A stretch of 64,000 nucleotides of DNA from Lepidonotus clava (lineage: Eukaryota > Annelida > Polychaeta > Phyllodocida > Polynoidae): positions 15,218,736 through 15,282,735 of the forward strand of contig OW387142.1 in assembly GCA_936440205.1 (NCBI GenBank), written 5' to 3'. The notes beneath the pieces were generated by a model. That model had not been told where the DNA came from. It saw only the letters and a program-made list of their open reading frames with translations, and did not search any database. Positions 1-12,554 of this stretch are shown piece by piece. Positions within the stretch are counted from its first letter, which is position 1. Every line of letters starts with the position of its first letter. The translations under genes and the position numbers were made by a program.

Positions 1-22
1 ATTAAACTTTTAAAAGACTTAC

Positions 23-2961
23 CTGATGTACATTAGCCCCGATGAATAGGATATAAACACAGCAGAATCCATACTGGGTCAGACATAGAAATATATTCAC
101 TGAAATTCTGTAACAAAAAACAAAAAAAAATTACAAAGATCATCATTAATGTATTACTTGTATCAATTGAGATTCCGTCTTACACTACAGTCTTACACTG
201 GAACGACTGCTAAACATATGCTAGGTTTATTACCAAAAAAATCTATTAACGTTTACTGATTAACTTTTGTTCAAAATAGACTAGACGAAGGGAAAGGATG
301 CTCCGTGCGGGATTTCCTCACACCCAATAATGTAGGCCAGGTCCTTGGCTTGCAAATGATACTAAGCTTGCCCAAATATGATACTTATTATGTGAGTTAT
401 GTACCCTTCAACATGCCATGGTCAGAATACAAGAAAATGGGTAAAATCCCTATATTCCACTTTATTTATTGCTGACATAATCATGCTAACAGTGATAGAT
501 TATGATAATCATGAAACAAATAGTCAAACGTTGTCAAGATCTTTTTTGAGAAGTTAAGAAAAATATTTCATTTGAAGGCATTACGTTCTCTAAAACAAAA
601 TGTTCATATTATACATACACTGCTGCCCTGGTAAACTTGGCACAGACGGGAGTACTTGTCCTGAACCCTTCTCTTACTACGTCAGTATATTCAAGGTACT
701 CGATATTTAACCTGAAAAGCAACGATTGATAATATGAGGTAAAACTTCTAAAAAGTTAGAAAACATGTGGCAAATACGATTTTTGTCTGTCTGATGAATT
801 TGATAAATAAGTATTACATGGTGATTTGAGTACAATAGTCCTTTTAGAATAATGGATTTTAGACTAAGATCACTATAATTGTGTCATCTTCTATAGTTAT
901 AAATAGCCAATGACAGTAACAATAATATCAAATAGAGCACATAACCTGCATATATGACGACATGATTAGTTTGGGATACAATAGGAAAATTATTCCATAT
1001 TTTATAAGGTTGAGGTGCGTGAAAACATGGTTAGTAGGCAGGGTACCAAGGATTGCCTTTGGCTTACCTATGGGAAAGGCCGTGACTGCACTTCACCAAT
1101 AAATGCATGCAATGCACACAAATGACGCCGAACATTAACAATCCAATAAAGCCAACCTGCACAACAGATACATTTTAGGATCAGGGATGCAAGTAAGGGT
1201 AAATGAGAAAATCAGGAAACGCATGAAGAACATTTGCAAGTATCCTAGAATGTTATAAAACCCCATATAAGCACTCGTTTTTTAAAGTTATCTTCAGAGG
1301 TGTTGAAGTAAAAAAAACTTCCTGGCCCTTTTTATGGCTTTTTGTAGAATATTCAAATCCGACGAAATCAAATGGTTATTAAATTTTGATGATTTATTTT
1401 CAGTATAAACACTGGATCTTGTTAACACTGAACAAAAACCATGCCATGTCATTCTTTCTACGCGGTAAGGTGTAGGTCCTGAAAATCGCAAGCAGTCGCG
1501 AGGGAAATGATATTAGCAATAAGCCTGATAAACAAATGGCAAAACCAGAAGCTTTTTTTGGTTCAAATATTTGGGGAGCATTGAGAGTCGAGCAATGCAC
1601 AGCTCGAAAAGTAAAAAGCATATGAAATATCAAATTTTTAATATATAAATCCTCGTAATATTTTGGCACCTTACGATTAAATCACTTTTAGAGAAGGCAG
1701 TTTCTATTCCTAAAAGTTATAGAATAATATAGTTTTCTTGACAAATATAACAATGAGACTATGAATAAATTTGTTCAAAAATGGAATAAATTGTTATAAT
1801 GAAATTTTCCCAGGGGGGCGACTTGCATTCATTTACACCCGGATGTGTGTACCCAAATTTGAAGGAAATGGGTCCCTTTTCAGCCTGAAGTGAATGGAAT
1901 GAATGGATAAATTCTCATTCAAAATGGGTGTCAAATTAGGGAGGCCATTCAATATGGGTAGATATTCAAATCATAACCCATTCAATATGGGTGTAATTTC
2001 TCCCCTCCTCCACTATTTTCAATATAGGAAGATGCAGAAGATCTAGAGCAGTAATTGCACTTGGTAGTGGGTTTTAGCCATTCAATATGAGTAGATATTC
2101 AGATCATGACCCATTCAATATGGGTGTGTTTGTTAATCAATCCATTCAATATGGGTGTATTTGACAAATGTCGAAGACATTCAAAATGGGTCTCTTTCTG
2201 AAATCCAGTACACACATCAGGGCGAAAAGGAATCAAGTTGCCCCCCTGGGGAAATTTTGCATGTACATACCCAGAGTCCGGCATTGCTTATAGCTGAGGG
2301 AATTGCTAATATTCCTGTTCCTATCATTCCTTTCATTAAATGCATCATTGCTTGATTATTTCTAAATCAGATGAAAAGAAGCTTTATGTTAAGGATCAAT
2401 CATTCTGCTGATTAAAAGGTTTCATAAAAACATAAGTGTCGAGGTTATGTTTGGGGAATAATGTATACATAATGCGTAGTTCACAATGAATCATTGGAAC
2501 CTCAATTCAAATCAAAATTTACGTGAAGTATTGGAAACAATTTGTCTTTGCTACTAGAACACATTTATATCATTTACAAAACCAAGGCAGTCCTACATAT
2601 TTATTCAATTAATCAAATTGGGCAAATTGGCCTTGATGGCCAACAGTTATCAGGGCAAGTTTTTTTCCAATAATCTTTTAATTCTTTTTTCTGACAATAT
2701 TTTACATGTTTGTCCTTGCTACTTAAGAGAGCAGTTATAAAAAAAAGCTGTTTGGACCAACAGTATTTTGGAAAATTCGGCCCTGCTGGCCGACAGCCTA
2801 AAAAGTTAAGTTTCCAACATTGCTTACGTTATTTTGGGCAGCGGTTTGACTACAGTGACCACCTCCACCTTGGGCGTACCGTCGTTGACAGACCTACTCT
2901 GGCAGGCCCCGTCCTCGGCGTCAGCTCCCAACAGGGGCTTCCTCTCACCGCCCTCATCCAT
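23..2961 (-). CDS. SLC36: SLC36-type proton-coupled amino acid transporter, N-terminal part (gene continues off the left edge)
   Basis: Five coding exons on the minus strand join in phase: 2828-2961 (from the ATG), 2271-2361, 1068-1156, 619-711 and 23-107, giving 164 residues; the remaining roughly two thirds lies left of position 23. The N-terminal tail is hydrophilic and has an acidic dileucine signal ERKPLL at residues 6-11, a known lysosomal/endosomal sorting motif. TM1 carries KGMIGTGILAIPSA, matching the KGNIGTGLLGLP signature of the family; TM2 ends in VHCMHLLVKCSH, as in SLC36A1; TM3 contains LTQYGFCCVYILF. Family members move small neutral amino acids with protons across lysosomal or plasma membranes. 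The first exon is open upstream of the ATG (to 2977), so an in-frame upstream exon is possible. The introns hold small transposon copies and a repeated CATTCAATATGGGT motif. Assignment to SLC36 is strong; the exact paralogue is not determined. Confidence 0.9.
1182..1320. repeat. Diverged partial copy of the CAGGGATGTAAG inverted-repeat transposon
   Basis: Starts CAGGGATGCAAGTAAGGG and can be followed against the intact copy at 3287-3462 for about 140 bases, after which the right end is lost. It lies just upstream of the third SLC36 coding exon, in the intron. Confidence 0.5.
1918..2195. repeat. Seven degenerate copies of a CATTCAATATGGGT motif
   Basis: The 14-15-base motif recurs near 1919, 1948, 1980, 2080, 2112, 2143 and 2179 with one or two changes. 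Two of the intervals are a near-identical 33-base block containing AGATATTCA and CATAACC/CATGACC, so part of the array arose by local duplication. It sits in the intron after the second SLC36 coding exon. Function unknown. Confidence 0.6.
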
Positions 2962-3280
2962 GTTTACGGTCAGCTCTCTGAGATAGAGGGAAAATAAACG
3001 ATATTATTTTTACATGTCCGTTGATAACACAGAAGTTGTGACCTATCCATTCCTAACAGGTACCTTAGATACCTTTCAACGGCGGTTTAAAAAAGACAGA
3101 TATGGTTGTCTGACATATACACGCATATCCGCGTTTTGAGTGTTTACTAGTCAACTCTTACGATAAAATGCAGACATACATCAGTCGACATAAAGTATTT
3201 CCTGCATGCCCGGGGCGGGTAAACCTTTGGGTGGGACAAGCAATTCTCTCTAAACCAAATTAGGTTCTAACATTGCAATC

Positions 3281-3468
3281 TTGATACAGGGATGTAAGTC
3301 AGGGTTAAAGAAAAAATCTGAAACAGCATAAATAATATCTTAAATTATGTTAAAATGCTATGTAAAGTGATCAAAGAAATAATTTTTGAAAGTTATTATT
3401 ATAGGAGATGTCAAAGTGAAAAAAATTGAAATCAAACAAAAATCTGAAAACTTACATCCCTGTTGATA
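3281..3468. mobile_element. Small non-autonomous DNA transposon, family A, with 6-bp target duplication
   Basis: The 176-bp element (3287-3462) has perfect 12-bp terminal inverted repeats, CAGGGATGTAAG and its complement, and is flanked by the direct repeat TTGATA (3281-3286 and 3463-3468). A second copy in the CHM gene (28758-28929) has the same ends and also a 6-bp duplication. The CAGGG start recalls hAT elements, but hAT makes 8-bp duplications, so the superfamily is left open. Confidence 0.8.
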
Positions 3469-3908
3469 ACGCAAAGATAACAGTTCTAGACCTTGAGCAG
3501 CTAGATTTTGGTTATTTTTGTGTGTGCACTCATTGGATAAACCGATCACAGAAAGCTTGTGCACATGCATGATGCATTACTTTAAAAATTGTGCACCTGG
3601 CTACAGAATCACATAAACCGGGGGGTAGGGTGCACCATTCAAACAGAGTAAGAACAGGTTGTTTAAGATTGTTGGGTGTCATACTTGCTATGTAATAATG
3701 GATACTTTATCTCTGCAATGTAACAATCCTTTGAACCCCACTGCTTGCATCGAAACATCCATAAATAGGCACGTTATAATAAGTAACAGGATATATCTAC
3801 ATCCAACATCCGTGTCCAAAAACTTGCGCAAGTGAAACATAACATTATGACTAGAAAAAAAATCATATACAAAAAAGAAAACTTGAAAAACGACAACGAT
3901 CTATGTAC

Positions 3909-4100
3909 CTTTCCCCCCACATTGTGAAGCTTATTAATATGTATTCCAACGAATAAAATCCACTCTATTCTCCAGGAGAAAGTGTATTCCGTGCCGAGTG
4001 CATCCCACTTGGTTAGGTCCTTGTCTGGCGGAGGAGGATCAAACTCTACCGCCTTACCTCCCCCTTCCGTATGTGATAGTAGACTTGTGATAATCGATTC
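3909..4100 (-). other. Orphan exon-like open stretch
   Basis: On the minus strand 64 codons are open between a good acceptor (ACTAG at the right end) and a donor (GTACAT at the left). The translation contains FDPPPPDKDLTKWDALG and WILFVGIHINK. It is phase 0 at both ends and therefore does not join in frame to the SLC36 exon at 2977. The end weakly resembles the last SLC36 exon in the window (YILFIGANVHQ), so it could be a decayed duplicate exon. It could also be chance. Confidence 0.3.
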
Positions 4101-4858
4101 CTAGTTTAGTCACACTGCTGAGGGCATGGGACCCAGTTTTTTTAATCACTACATTATCTTCAATCGACAGGCACCTGGACTGGGTGACTGATTTATTTTT
4201 TTTATATTAACGTTGTGACTAAGCTTTGTTCCTTATTAGAAAATTATCAATTTGTCAATTAGGTCAGAAACAGAACGATGGTCGGGTGTGACCTTTCATG
4301 CCTGTACCAATTCCAACCAGAGTAACTGAATTAACACCACTAGTAATAGAGACGTAGGTCTGAATTTATGTTCCTGCACTCACCAACTTGAGACTTCCTT
4401 GAGATGCATTCTCATAGAAAGTCATTTTCCAACCTATAGCACTCTTTAGTGAGACATTACTTTATCTTTTAATGTGTTGACACAATATTATAAACAGCGT
4501 AACCGAATGCAACTAATGTACCTCTTCGTAAAAGTATTATCAATAAGTTGTCCTAAATCCAGATTCTGACCCCGGCCTTCACATAACCCACAGTGGTGTA
4601 TTGTGAGCCTAAATACCTGATAACCTTTTGTGTACCCGTACCTGTAGTCTGATTTTTTAACCGAGGTCTTACAACACATATGTCCATACAGTGAGATCTG
4701 AAGAAGGTGAGGTTTTCTACATACAAGACCAGGTATCCTTTTCACACACAGGGGAATTCCGGGCTATGTATACATGTATTTGACATGGTAAACTCTGTGT
4801 ACTGGTTAGAGTTAGACTGTATACTACGGCCCTGGAGGTGATCCCGGGTGACCCTAAG

Positions 4859-4871
4859 GGGTCAAAGGTCA
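4859..4871 (+). promoter_or_regulatory. Perfect DR1 nuclear-receptor half-site pair
   Basis: GGGTCAAAGGTCA is a direct repeat of the nuclear-receptor half-site with 1-base spacing, the form bound by RXR/HNF4/PPAR-type receptors. It lies about 1.9 kb upstream of the SLC36 start codon, in an area with further TGACC half-sites (4848-4852, 4871-4880). Function is inferred from the motif only. Confidence 0.3.
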
Positions 4872-5109
4872 GTCAGGTGACGCGGATCACCAGCTGATCA
4901 CGGGGTCAATATACAAGCTACTCCACAAACAAAAGTTATACTCAGAATGTGTACATGAACGTCTATATTAATTTTCAAGTGCAGTTTTTAAAGGTGTAAA
5001 TGTTTATCAGGACCCCGGACCAAAAAGCAGCACTCCCCCCCCCTCCACCACCACGGGCCAAACGGCAGTAGATGCTTCCTAAAACAGTATGATCGAAATA
5101 TGTAAATCA

Positions 5110-5460
5110 GCTGCTGAAATACTACTGATTTACTGATTTTTACTGACAGCTAATTTCGAAATTTCGGACATGCTGATTCACTAATTTTGAACTCCTGGTT
5201 TCATACTCATTTCTACTGACTTACTGCTGATATCCTGCTGCTACCCCCTACTACTTCTGTACTGATTACATGCTGAATTTCTACTGCATTTTATCCTCCC
5301 CCCCCCCTCCCCCATCCCATTTAAATTTTTCGGACTAACTGTTCAACTGGATTCCCACGTATTTCTAGTTTTACCACTCAAATACTAATCCAAGGTATTA
5401 CTGATTCTGCACTCGTAACACTCTACATCCACTGAATTCTATTCCGGGTAACAAACATGT
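5110..5460. repeat. ACTGAT-rich repeat shared with 35740-35960
   Basis: Short motifs such as TTTCGGACATRCTGAT, TTACTGCTRRYATCC and TTCCGGGTAA occur in the same order here and around 35740-35960 in the GALNT 3' region, with heavy divergence. It looks like an old dispersed repeat. I cannot fix its borders. Confidence 0.35.
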
Positions 5461-6234
5461 TCTACATAAGATTTGCAGCTATTCCAGAATCAATGTGTGT
5501 CACCGGATCAAACGATTACCAGTTTTTTAGAATTATTCCTTACGCCTGCACTGGGTCACTAGATCAACAGAGAATAGTGATTGACCCTTCCCGAATCGCT
5601 ATTTCATTATCATTAATAAACATATACGTTCTAGGTACAAAGTACATTCCTTAAAAATAAGCTGTGTACTAGAATATCAAATAGATGTATATAGGTTAGA
5701 AAAAGGAAATAGGTTAGAAAATACATGAATATGTTTGCGTACAAAACTGGTGATTTGTGGAAAGGGTATTGTTAACTGAGGATCCAAATAACTGGAAAGT
5801 CAAATATAAAAAGACGGAACCATGCAGTTTTTAAAAAAACATATGTAAGACCTACTAGAAAAATGGGCCATGCCAATTTCCACCTACGTCGGGATTAAAG
5901 TATCCTGGGAAAGGTATATTTTCTCCACTCAGGTAACCTGACCTATTCATAATGTGTAAGTCGCTGTCCCGTCGTAAAACAGGAAGTACCGACTGAATGA
6001 GTGTCAAATAAGAAATCTACATAAACTAAAAAGATAATGCTCTGTCTTAGATAGGATAGTGGCATGCCAAGCAAGTGAGTCCACGGACCAATATTTACAT
6101 TATCATTCTATACACACAGGAAAACGTTATCTACTTAATTAATTCCGATTCCTTTGTATGATATTATGTTATCGCGTTAATTAAGACACCTACTTGATGT
6201 ACCATAAACAAAATGTAATAAATATATATTGAAA

Positions 6235-6530
6235 GGGGGGCGGGATAGTGTAGTGGGTAACGTCCTCCCCTCGCACCTGGCTGGGGCCATATTTTCGTAA
6301 CTAATCAGGGTCATCAAGGTGAAATTTGATCCGTGTTTCATTATCAGTCATTATATCTAGGAGAAAAAGTATTTATATCTAATAATTACCCTTAGGGGTT
6401 ACTTTTCAATCATATTTCTACTTTTTGTGAAAAAGGGAATTTCAAGATACGCGGCCCTGATCAAAATTTCCCTGATTAGCCTAATCAGTTACGAAGATAT
6501 GGCCCCTGGACAGTGTTCGAGCCTAAGCCT
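6235..6530. repeat. tRNA-related SINE-like foldback repeat
   Basis: The left arm contains a tRNA box-A-like GGGATAGTGTAGTGGGTAACG followed by GGGGCCATATTTTCGTAACTAATCAGGG; the right arm is the inverted match, with CCCTGATTAGCCTAATCAGTTACGAAGATATGG split by a few changes. The same arms occur at 46365-46395 and 46905-46975. An inverted pair of SINE heads, or a foldback element that picked up a tRNA-like end, would both fit. Confidence 0.5.
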
Positions 6531-8902
6531 TGCCACTAACTTGCCTTTCCGTAGTTCTCACCCCCATAGAATCAATCACACTACTTTGTACAAGCCAAAA
6601 ATCGTAAAAGTAATAGCTTCACCTTGTATGATCGTTGCTGATATAGCTGAAGAATTGCTGAATGGACAACAAACTCCAACAATCATCATAATATTGAAAG
6701 CACCAAAATGAATAGTGAGAAGCGTAGTGATTACCTTTAACACTTCCTGCGGTCTGTGATTATAGACTGACCCGAAGGCTGGTTAAGTAACACAGTCCCG
6801 TTATAATGGACTTTTGAATTTTTAAAACTGAAAATGGATTGCTGATTGAAGTTTCCTAACTGATAACTTTTGATTTGTGCACGATTACCGAGTAATGGGG
6901 ACTGTGTACAACGTGAAGCATGACCTAATCATTATTTCATAATAGTTCAATATACGTTTATCTGAACGTCCATATCAAACAGGGCCGTAAATTCATCATT
7001 TTGACTCATACTCGTTTCGAGTACGACACATCCTAGATATTCCTCTTTTTTTTGGGTGGATAATTCAATTTCAGTGAAAGGCCTTTATATATCGGATCAA
7101 CACCTAAATTCCTGAAAGCTATTCAGCGCTATAAAATAGTATACACTGGTAATGGCATAGACTATAAGTGAAAGGCAGTGTCCGAAATAAACGGTGCACC
7201 TTCACCCGAGGTGCAAAAGTTTGCTGTCGTGTGAACTTGTTTTTTTAACTGTGCAACCAACCAGATATGTACATTTTTTTTGCTAAATAACTGTCTCATG
7301 TAACGGAGAGTGTATGGCAGAGTACCTTACAGTTTTTGGAAGTTTACACCAGATGTATGCACCAAAAACTTCCTTAATTTCGGACACTGAATGGATATCT
7401 ATGAATGAACCCACTTTACCTCAATATAAGTGTAAATATGCTTATCAGACATATATCGAGCGTTTACTACATCATCTAATTTGATGTAATGGTCAACAGG
7501 GCTACTATAACCTTGCAACTCAGGTCATATGACCAAACCATTGCGTCCCTGACTATTCGAGCATGAATCTAATACTTCGTTCGGAGTCTCAAGTTTCGGA
7601 CATCAGTATGAGTTTTGATTATCGTATTTGGAACGTTTGTCTTAAATTCTTTCATGATACGTGACTAGGGAGATCGCTTATCTATGAAGTGGTATACTAT
7701 CAGTGTCATGTCGAGATAACGATTTTTAATACTTTACTGAAGCCCTCCTGTAAATTTAAAACGTTCAAAATAAAGAGTACACTGAACTAGTGACAGCTTA
7801 ACGTACGTAAAGGTATTGTTATCTTTTATATTCGTGTCATCACCTTTTAGTCCAGAGTACATGCACGTTTGAAGCATGATTTGGAACTGAAAAATACATC
7901 TCTTATAGTTTTGACGTCTAATACAAGAAACATCTTCTTCATATAAAGCTAAAGCATATACATTCTTTGAAAAATACATGAAATCACGCAATGAATCGTA
8001 TGCACTCGGTGCAGTATACTACCTTGATTTAAGAAACCGAGTTATGCTGACGCTGATTATTGTTACAAACAGCAGGATTTCAGTTATATCACGTCAAGCT
8101 CACATTTTCTGCTTGTAGAAAGAATCTATAAGGGTGAGAACGGCAGCAAGGAAATATGGTCCATCAGACAGCCTAGGAAATTGAAACTGGGCCCATCGCG
8201 CAGAAGTCATACATTCTACCTGCTGGACCATCCCACAGCCCTTCTGGATCATGGTGTTTGTAATTATTATACAAATCGATACATACAACATAAACGCTTC
8301 CTTCTGTAAAATATTGCTTTTATTACCCGTAAGTTCAATAATATATACATGGAATGCTGCGATATATGAATATTGGATGATTGTTGCAAGTCTCTTTTCA
8401 ATTATAAATATATTTGATTTATAGATAGATCATGTACATTCACATCGGTAACTCACAAATATTCATCTTAAAAAGGAGATAAAATTCAAACAATACCCAG
8501 CTGGAAATTATCATGTATGTAAACATAAAAATGATCAATTTATGAAGTGTCAGTTCATTCTGATTACAATATGTAAGAAATATCGTTATCTTCCTTTTTA
8601 TCATTATACAAAACTTTTTTATTTATTCAATTGGTAGCTGCCATTAAGTGCACTCCTACATCTACATCTAGTCATTATAACAAAATATTACATGGTAAGG
8701 AGCATGGTAAGTCACAAAATTATATCTTCAAATTCATAACAGCATTACATTAGGGTCAATAGACTCCCTGTTCTATAAGAAAATGTATGTAAAAGAAATA
8801 GTTTATATACGAGTGATTGTAATGCATATAATGCCCAACTACACCAACAATTCTATAATCTAGATATTTTCTATGTACATATTAAATATATTAACATTTA
8901 TT

Positions 8903-11900
8903 CTATAAAAATATTATCCAATACAACAAAAAGGGCAGAGTAACAACCAGGGTTAAGACATACACCCAATATGGGACTTGCTCTCCATACCCCTCCACTC
9001 CACCCCCACCACCAAACACCCCTCCATCCACCATAGTTGACCGTCGGTCAAGCACCGCCTCCAGGGTCTGTTTCTGGGACTCGATCACCTGGTCGACGTC
9101 TGAGCGCCGGTGGGCGCGCGACGTCCGGCGGAAGTGGATGGCCGTTTTCAGGACTTCCGCCGTCTCACCGACCATTTGCCGGTAGGTGGCGCGCGGGGAG
9201 GTGGGGCGGGGACACAAGGTCCGCTGGGCCTCGGCGAGCAAGGCGCTGCTCGTACGACGGTTTCCAGCAGACCTCTGTGACCTCTGACCCTCACGTCTTG
9301 GCATCTGACTTTCCTCTGTGACGTCATTATTTCCTGACGTGGCACCGACGTTGACAATTTGCGGTTTATCAGGAGAGCGCACACGTCTCATACAGCATCT
9401 TTGCCAGTCGTCATCAGATAGTGACTCGTCTGAACTTCTACCGTATGCATCCCTTGTGATGTCAGGATCGACTATTACCACCCGAACGTCTTCATCGTCA
9501 TTTGTCTGATTTTCCGTCCGTCTCTTAGAGTGTCTAGTTTTACTTCTAGTGATTATTTGTTGTTGGAGGGAAGGGGTTTGACCGCAAGTGTTATGGTTGT
9601 CTGTTTGAGAATCTCCACACTGATGGGACGGTGTGTGGGATGGTTGGTCCTCAGCAGTTTTTGAAGTTTCAATACCATCTTCTGAAGGCGAGGTTCTGGC
9701 TAGAGAATCTCCATTACGGGGGTGTTCTTCCAATGGCATTTTTATTGCTTCTATTGACATAGGAGGACCCTCGATTTCCATGCAGGTGGATGTGGTTTCC
9801 ATGCAAGTAGTGTCTGTTTCCATAGTAACTGGCGTGGTCTCCATACCAGTGGTTTCAAGAGAACTTGACATGGTTTCTGTACCCCGTGCGGAGCCTGTCT
9901 CCCTGGGCAAGCCAGTTATGAGATTCTTCACCTGAGTGGTGCCAAGCTGAACATTCCTATCTTGGCAATGCAGTTTTCCAGAGTTACCAAAACTACCATT
10001 CTCAAAGTTAAAACTACACCAATTTTCACATAACTGTCCTAATGTGGAAGGAAATAAAGGAGCACTTGGTATGTGTGCAACATTGTTAGTTTGGTCATTT
10101 GCCCAGTGATTAAGACAAGGTGTGATGACGTCAGGAAAACCAAATAAGTCATTGGTATCAGATTTTGTCTGGTGGAACTCAGAATGTGCGTTCAAACTGA
10201 ATATTGGCACGGTTGTCGGAGTGTGTGATTTAAAAGAAAACACAGCTGGCAGAGCACTTTCAATACAGTTTGCACTCCCTTCATTTTCTTCTAACCTGGG
10301 GTATACTTGAGAGAGAGGGGTGATGTGTAGGTCATTCAAACTGGATACGAGATCATCAAAGGCACTGTCAACATCTGACGTTTTGGTCGTTTTTGTGGAA
10401 CCGTGGTTATAAGAACTTTTAATGCCACAATCTGGTGTCAAAGTCTGTGTAGAACGAGAGGATTCAGTAGTTTGTGAATTACCTCTGAGTCCAATGTTAC
10501 TAAGGGAGTCTGAACAACCTTCAAGACTTAGGTCAATTTTTTGCTCAGGGTCGTTGCAACTTGGGTCGTAACAAACTGGGTCTGGATTAGGATCGTCACA
10601 AGGATCAGAACGACCCAGGTCCCTTCCCCAAATGTCAACTTCAGACTGGACATTGTGAAGATGTGAGTGGTATCCACTACTGTGACAAACTGATGTCTGC
10701 ACATCATAACTGGATGACCTTGACCCTGGTGACCCCGGCATTGGTGACCTTGACCCTGGTGACCCCAGCCTTGGTGACCTTGACCCGGGTGACCTCAGCC
10801 TAGGTGACCTTGAACTTGGTGACCCAGTCACTGGTGACCCTGAAGGGTCATCTTGAGTTGACTGACCTAACCACAGGTCTGCGCACTCCACACTGGAGCC
10901 CACACTACCCTGCCGACAGGCATCTCGCCGCAGCTTGCTGTGCCATTTACGGTTGGTGATGTTGGGGTGTTTTGGACTGAGGTAGGAGACCCCACATGGT
11001 ACTTCGTCGGGACTAACATCGCCGTCCTCCCACGGTGAGGGGTCAGGGGGTTTGGTGGGCGTCCCTTTGGTTCCTATAGTACAGGACGGACTCTCTATTT
11101 GCTCAAAGGACTCTGTGCCGATCATTATGAATGCCCTGCAAAAAAAAAAGAAAAACAACTTTTAGAGCTATCTCATGGGGCAATAGTTGATAAAAGTAAA
11201 GCCTATCATAAATTTTGTTATGAAATGGATATAAGGTTTTAGTGTCTGTGTTTTTAATCATTCATCACTCTGGAAATCACAAAGTTTTTTAAATTCTCGA
11301 TGTTATTCAAGATAGTATTTATTGTACACAAGACGCTCCGCATCTCGGCACAGAGTAGATTCTCCCCGACGGGTTCAGCTCTCCTGTGCTCACTCACAGA
11401 AGATGTTTCGTTATTGACCCACGGAGGAGAATTACACCCCCTAGCTCAATGACAGGAGAGTTAAACCCGCCTGCGGCATGTAAGAAATCTTGATGTGCCA
11501 TCACTACGTTCGTTGCCACGGCGACGTTGCCACATGACAACGACTTGATCACAATGCTTTTTTCTGGAAAGGAATTTCTCCCTTTCTTGATCCCATAATT
11601 AAAGACATATGGTGAAATCATGTGTACATTGCTAGGTCTGGCCAGAAAAAAGGACAAATTGAAATTTGGATCACATTATGGTGTGAGTTCATTCCGCTGG
11701 ATTCAAATCCAGCAAGCATCTGAAAGACATTCTATTTGTAGTAAGATAGGTTGAAACCAGCGAAAAAAACATGGCGGCTCATGGGCGAAATCTCGTTTCC
11801 ACATCGTTTTTAAGAAGGGGAAAAAACACGTGTAAATGCCTCCTTATGGGCATGAACAAAAACATACATACGGAATCATATTTAACGGGTTTATAAATCA

Positions 11901-12343
11901 ATCTCAGACCTTTTCGACGAAGATAGTACCTGAAGAATCATGGACATAAAAGCCATACTTCGTCTCATTATCAGGCGAATTAGGAAAGTTGGTAAATTTC
12001 AAAGAATTGCTATCATCTACGGTTGTGACTAGTCACAATACACAAATGATAATTAAGAGGAGATAATCAAAGTTATAGACTTTTCAACTGGTGTTGATAC
12101 AGTGAATAATTTAGTACGTATTATTTTCTTCTTAACTGTCTCATGCACGTTAAACCTCACTGAGCATGCAATGGAATGTTAAAGATTTTCTCTATAAAAA
12201 GAAAATGAATCAATAATAATTCGCTTGGCAATTGGCACCCTTGTGAATTTTGTGATTGACATCCCTATGCCAAAAACTTACACTTGAAACTCCGCTTTTT
12301 CACGGCCAACGTCTAATACAGAAGTGCTTCTTTTCATCAGTCT
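8903..12343 (-). CDS. Unrecognised Ser/Pro-rich protein with C-terminal membrane tail
   Basis: Two exons join in phase on the minus strand: 12282-12343 and the 2.2-kb last exon 8903-11135, giving at least 762 residues from the first ATG in the short exon. The short exon encodes MKRSTSVLDVGREKAEFQ. The long exon is hydrophilic and low-complexity, with an SPRLxSPGSRSP repeat (DNA 10720-10830), a METTxx-rich stretch and acidic patches, then a basic region (RRTSRAHRRSD) and a glycine linker. It ends in a hydrophobic segment, YWVYVLTLVVTLPFLLYWI, three residues before the stop. That is the arrangement of a tail-anchored membrane protein facing the cytosol. I do not recognise the family. GC content rises sharply at 9000-9300. 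A further 5' exon at 12480-12551 is possible. Confidence 0.8.
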
Positions 12344-12479
12344 CTGTGGCTTTATAGGCAGATGTATTCCGTGTCACTTCAGCTGTTTTTATAATTCTCT
12401 TATGTCAAAATTTCTGGCCAAAAAGTGTTTGAAATTAAAGTATGTAATATTCCAGTGTATTTCCTTTCAATCAGTACTT

Positions 12480-12551
12480 GAGACTTGTCGCTGAGAACTG
12501 GGTGACCGTGGTAGCTGCTGCTTGTTGAAAGTGACCATTGTCATTGACACA
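12480..12551 (-). other. Possible first exon of the membrane-tail protein gene
   Basis: On the minus strand an ATG opens a frame reading MTMVTFNKQQLPRSPSSQRQ. It could splice in phase to the exon at 12343 only through a weak donor (GTCTCA), so it is listed as a candidate. The CAGGG-type transposon at 12555 lies immediately upstream of the ATG. Confidence 0.3.
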
Positions 12552-12554
12552 TCA

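Larger units (their letters stand above)
4101..8902. other. Intergenic region, mostly featureless
   Basis: No exon chain could be supported. Visible items are a DR1 motif (4859), a low-complexity ACTGAT-rich stretch (about 5110-5460), a SINE-like foldback (6235-6530) and AT-rich sequence. The left half probably holds the upstream region of the SLC36 gene. The right end should hold the 3' untranslated region of the gene at 8903; AATAAA on the minus strand near 8620-8630 is a plausible poly(A) signal for it. Confidence 0.5.

Noticed and set aside
2710-2997. 95-codon plus-strand frame
   Set aside because: Antisense of the first SLC36 coding exon.
6240-6300. tRNA gene
   Set aside because: Only box-A-like similarity, no cloverleaf; better explained as a tRNA-related SINE head.
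9037-10310. Several plus-strand open frames of 60-100 codons
   Set aside because: They are antisense shadows of the GC-rich long exon of the membrane-tail protein.
11394-11657. 87-codon minus-strand frame upstream of the membrane-tail gene's long exon
   Set aside because: It lies in the intron between exons that join in phase without it, and nothing in the translation is recognisable.
11760-11860. ATGGCGGCTCATGGGCG as a start of a plus-strand gene
   Set aside because: The frame ends after about 40 codons and no downstream exon joins were found.
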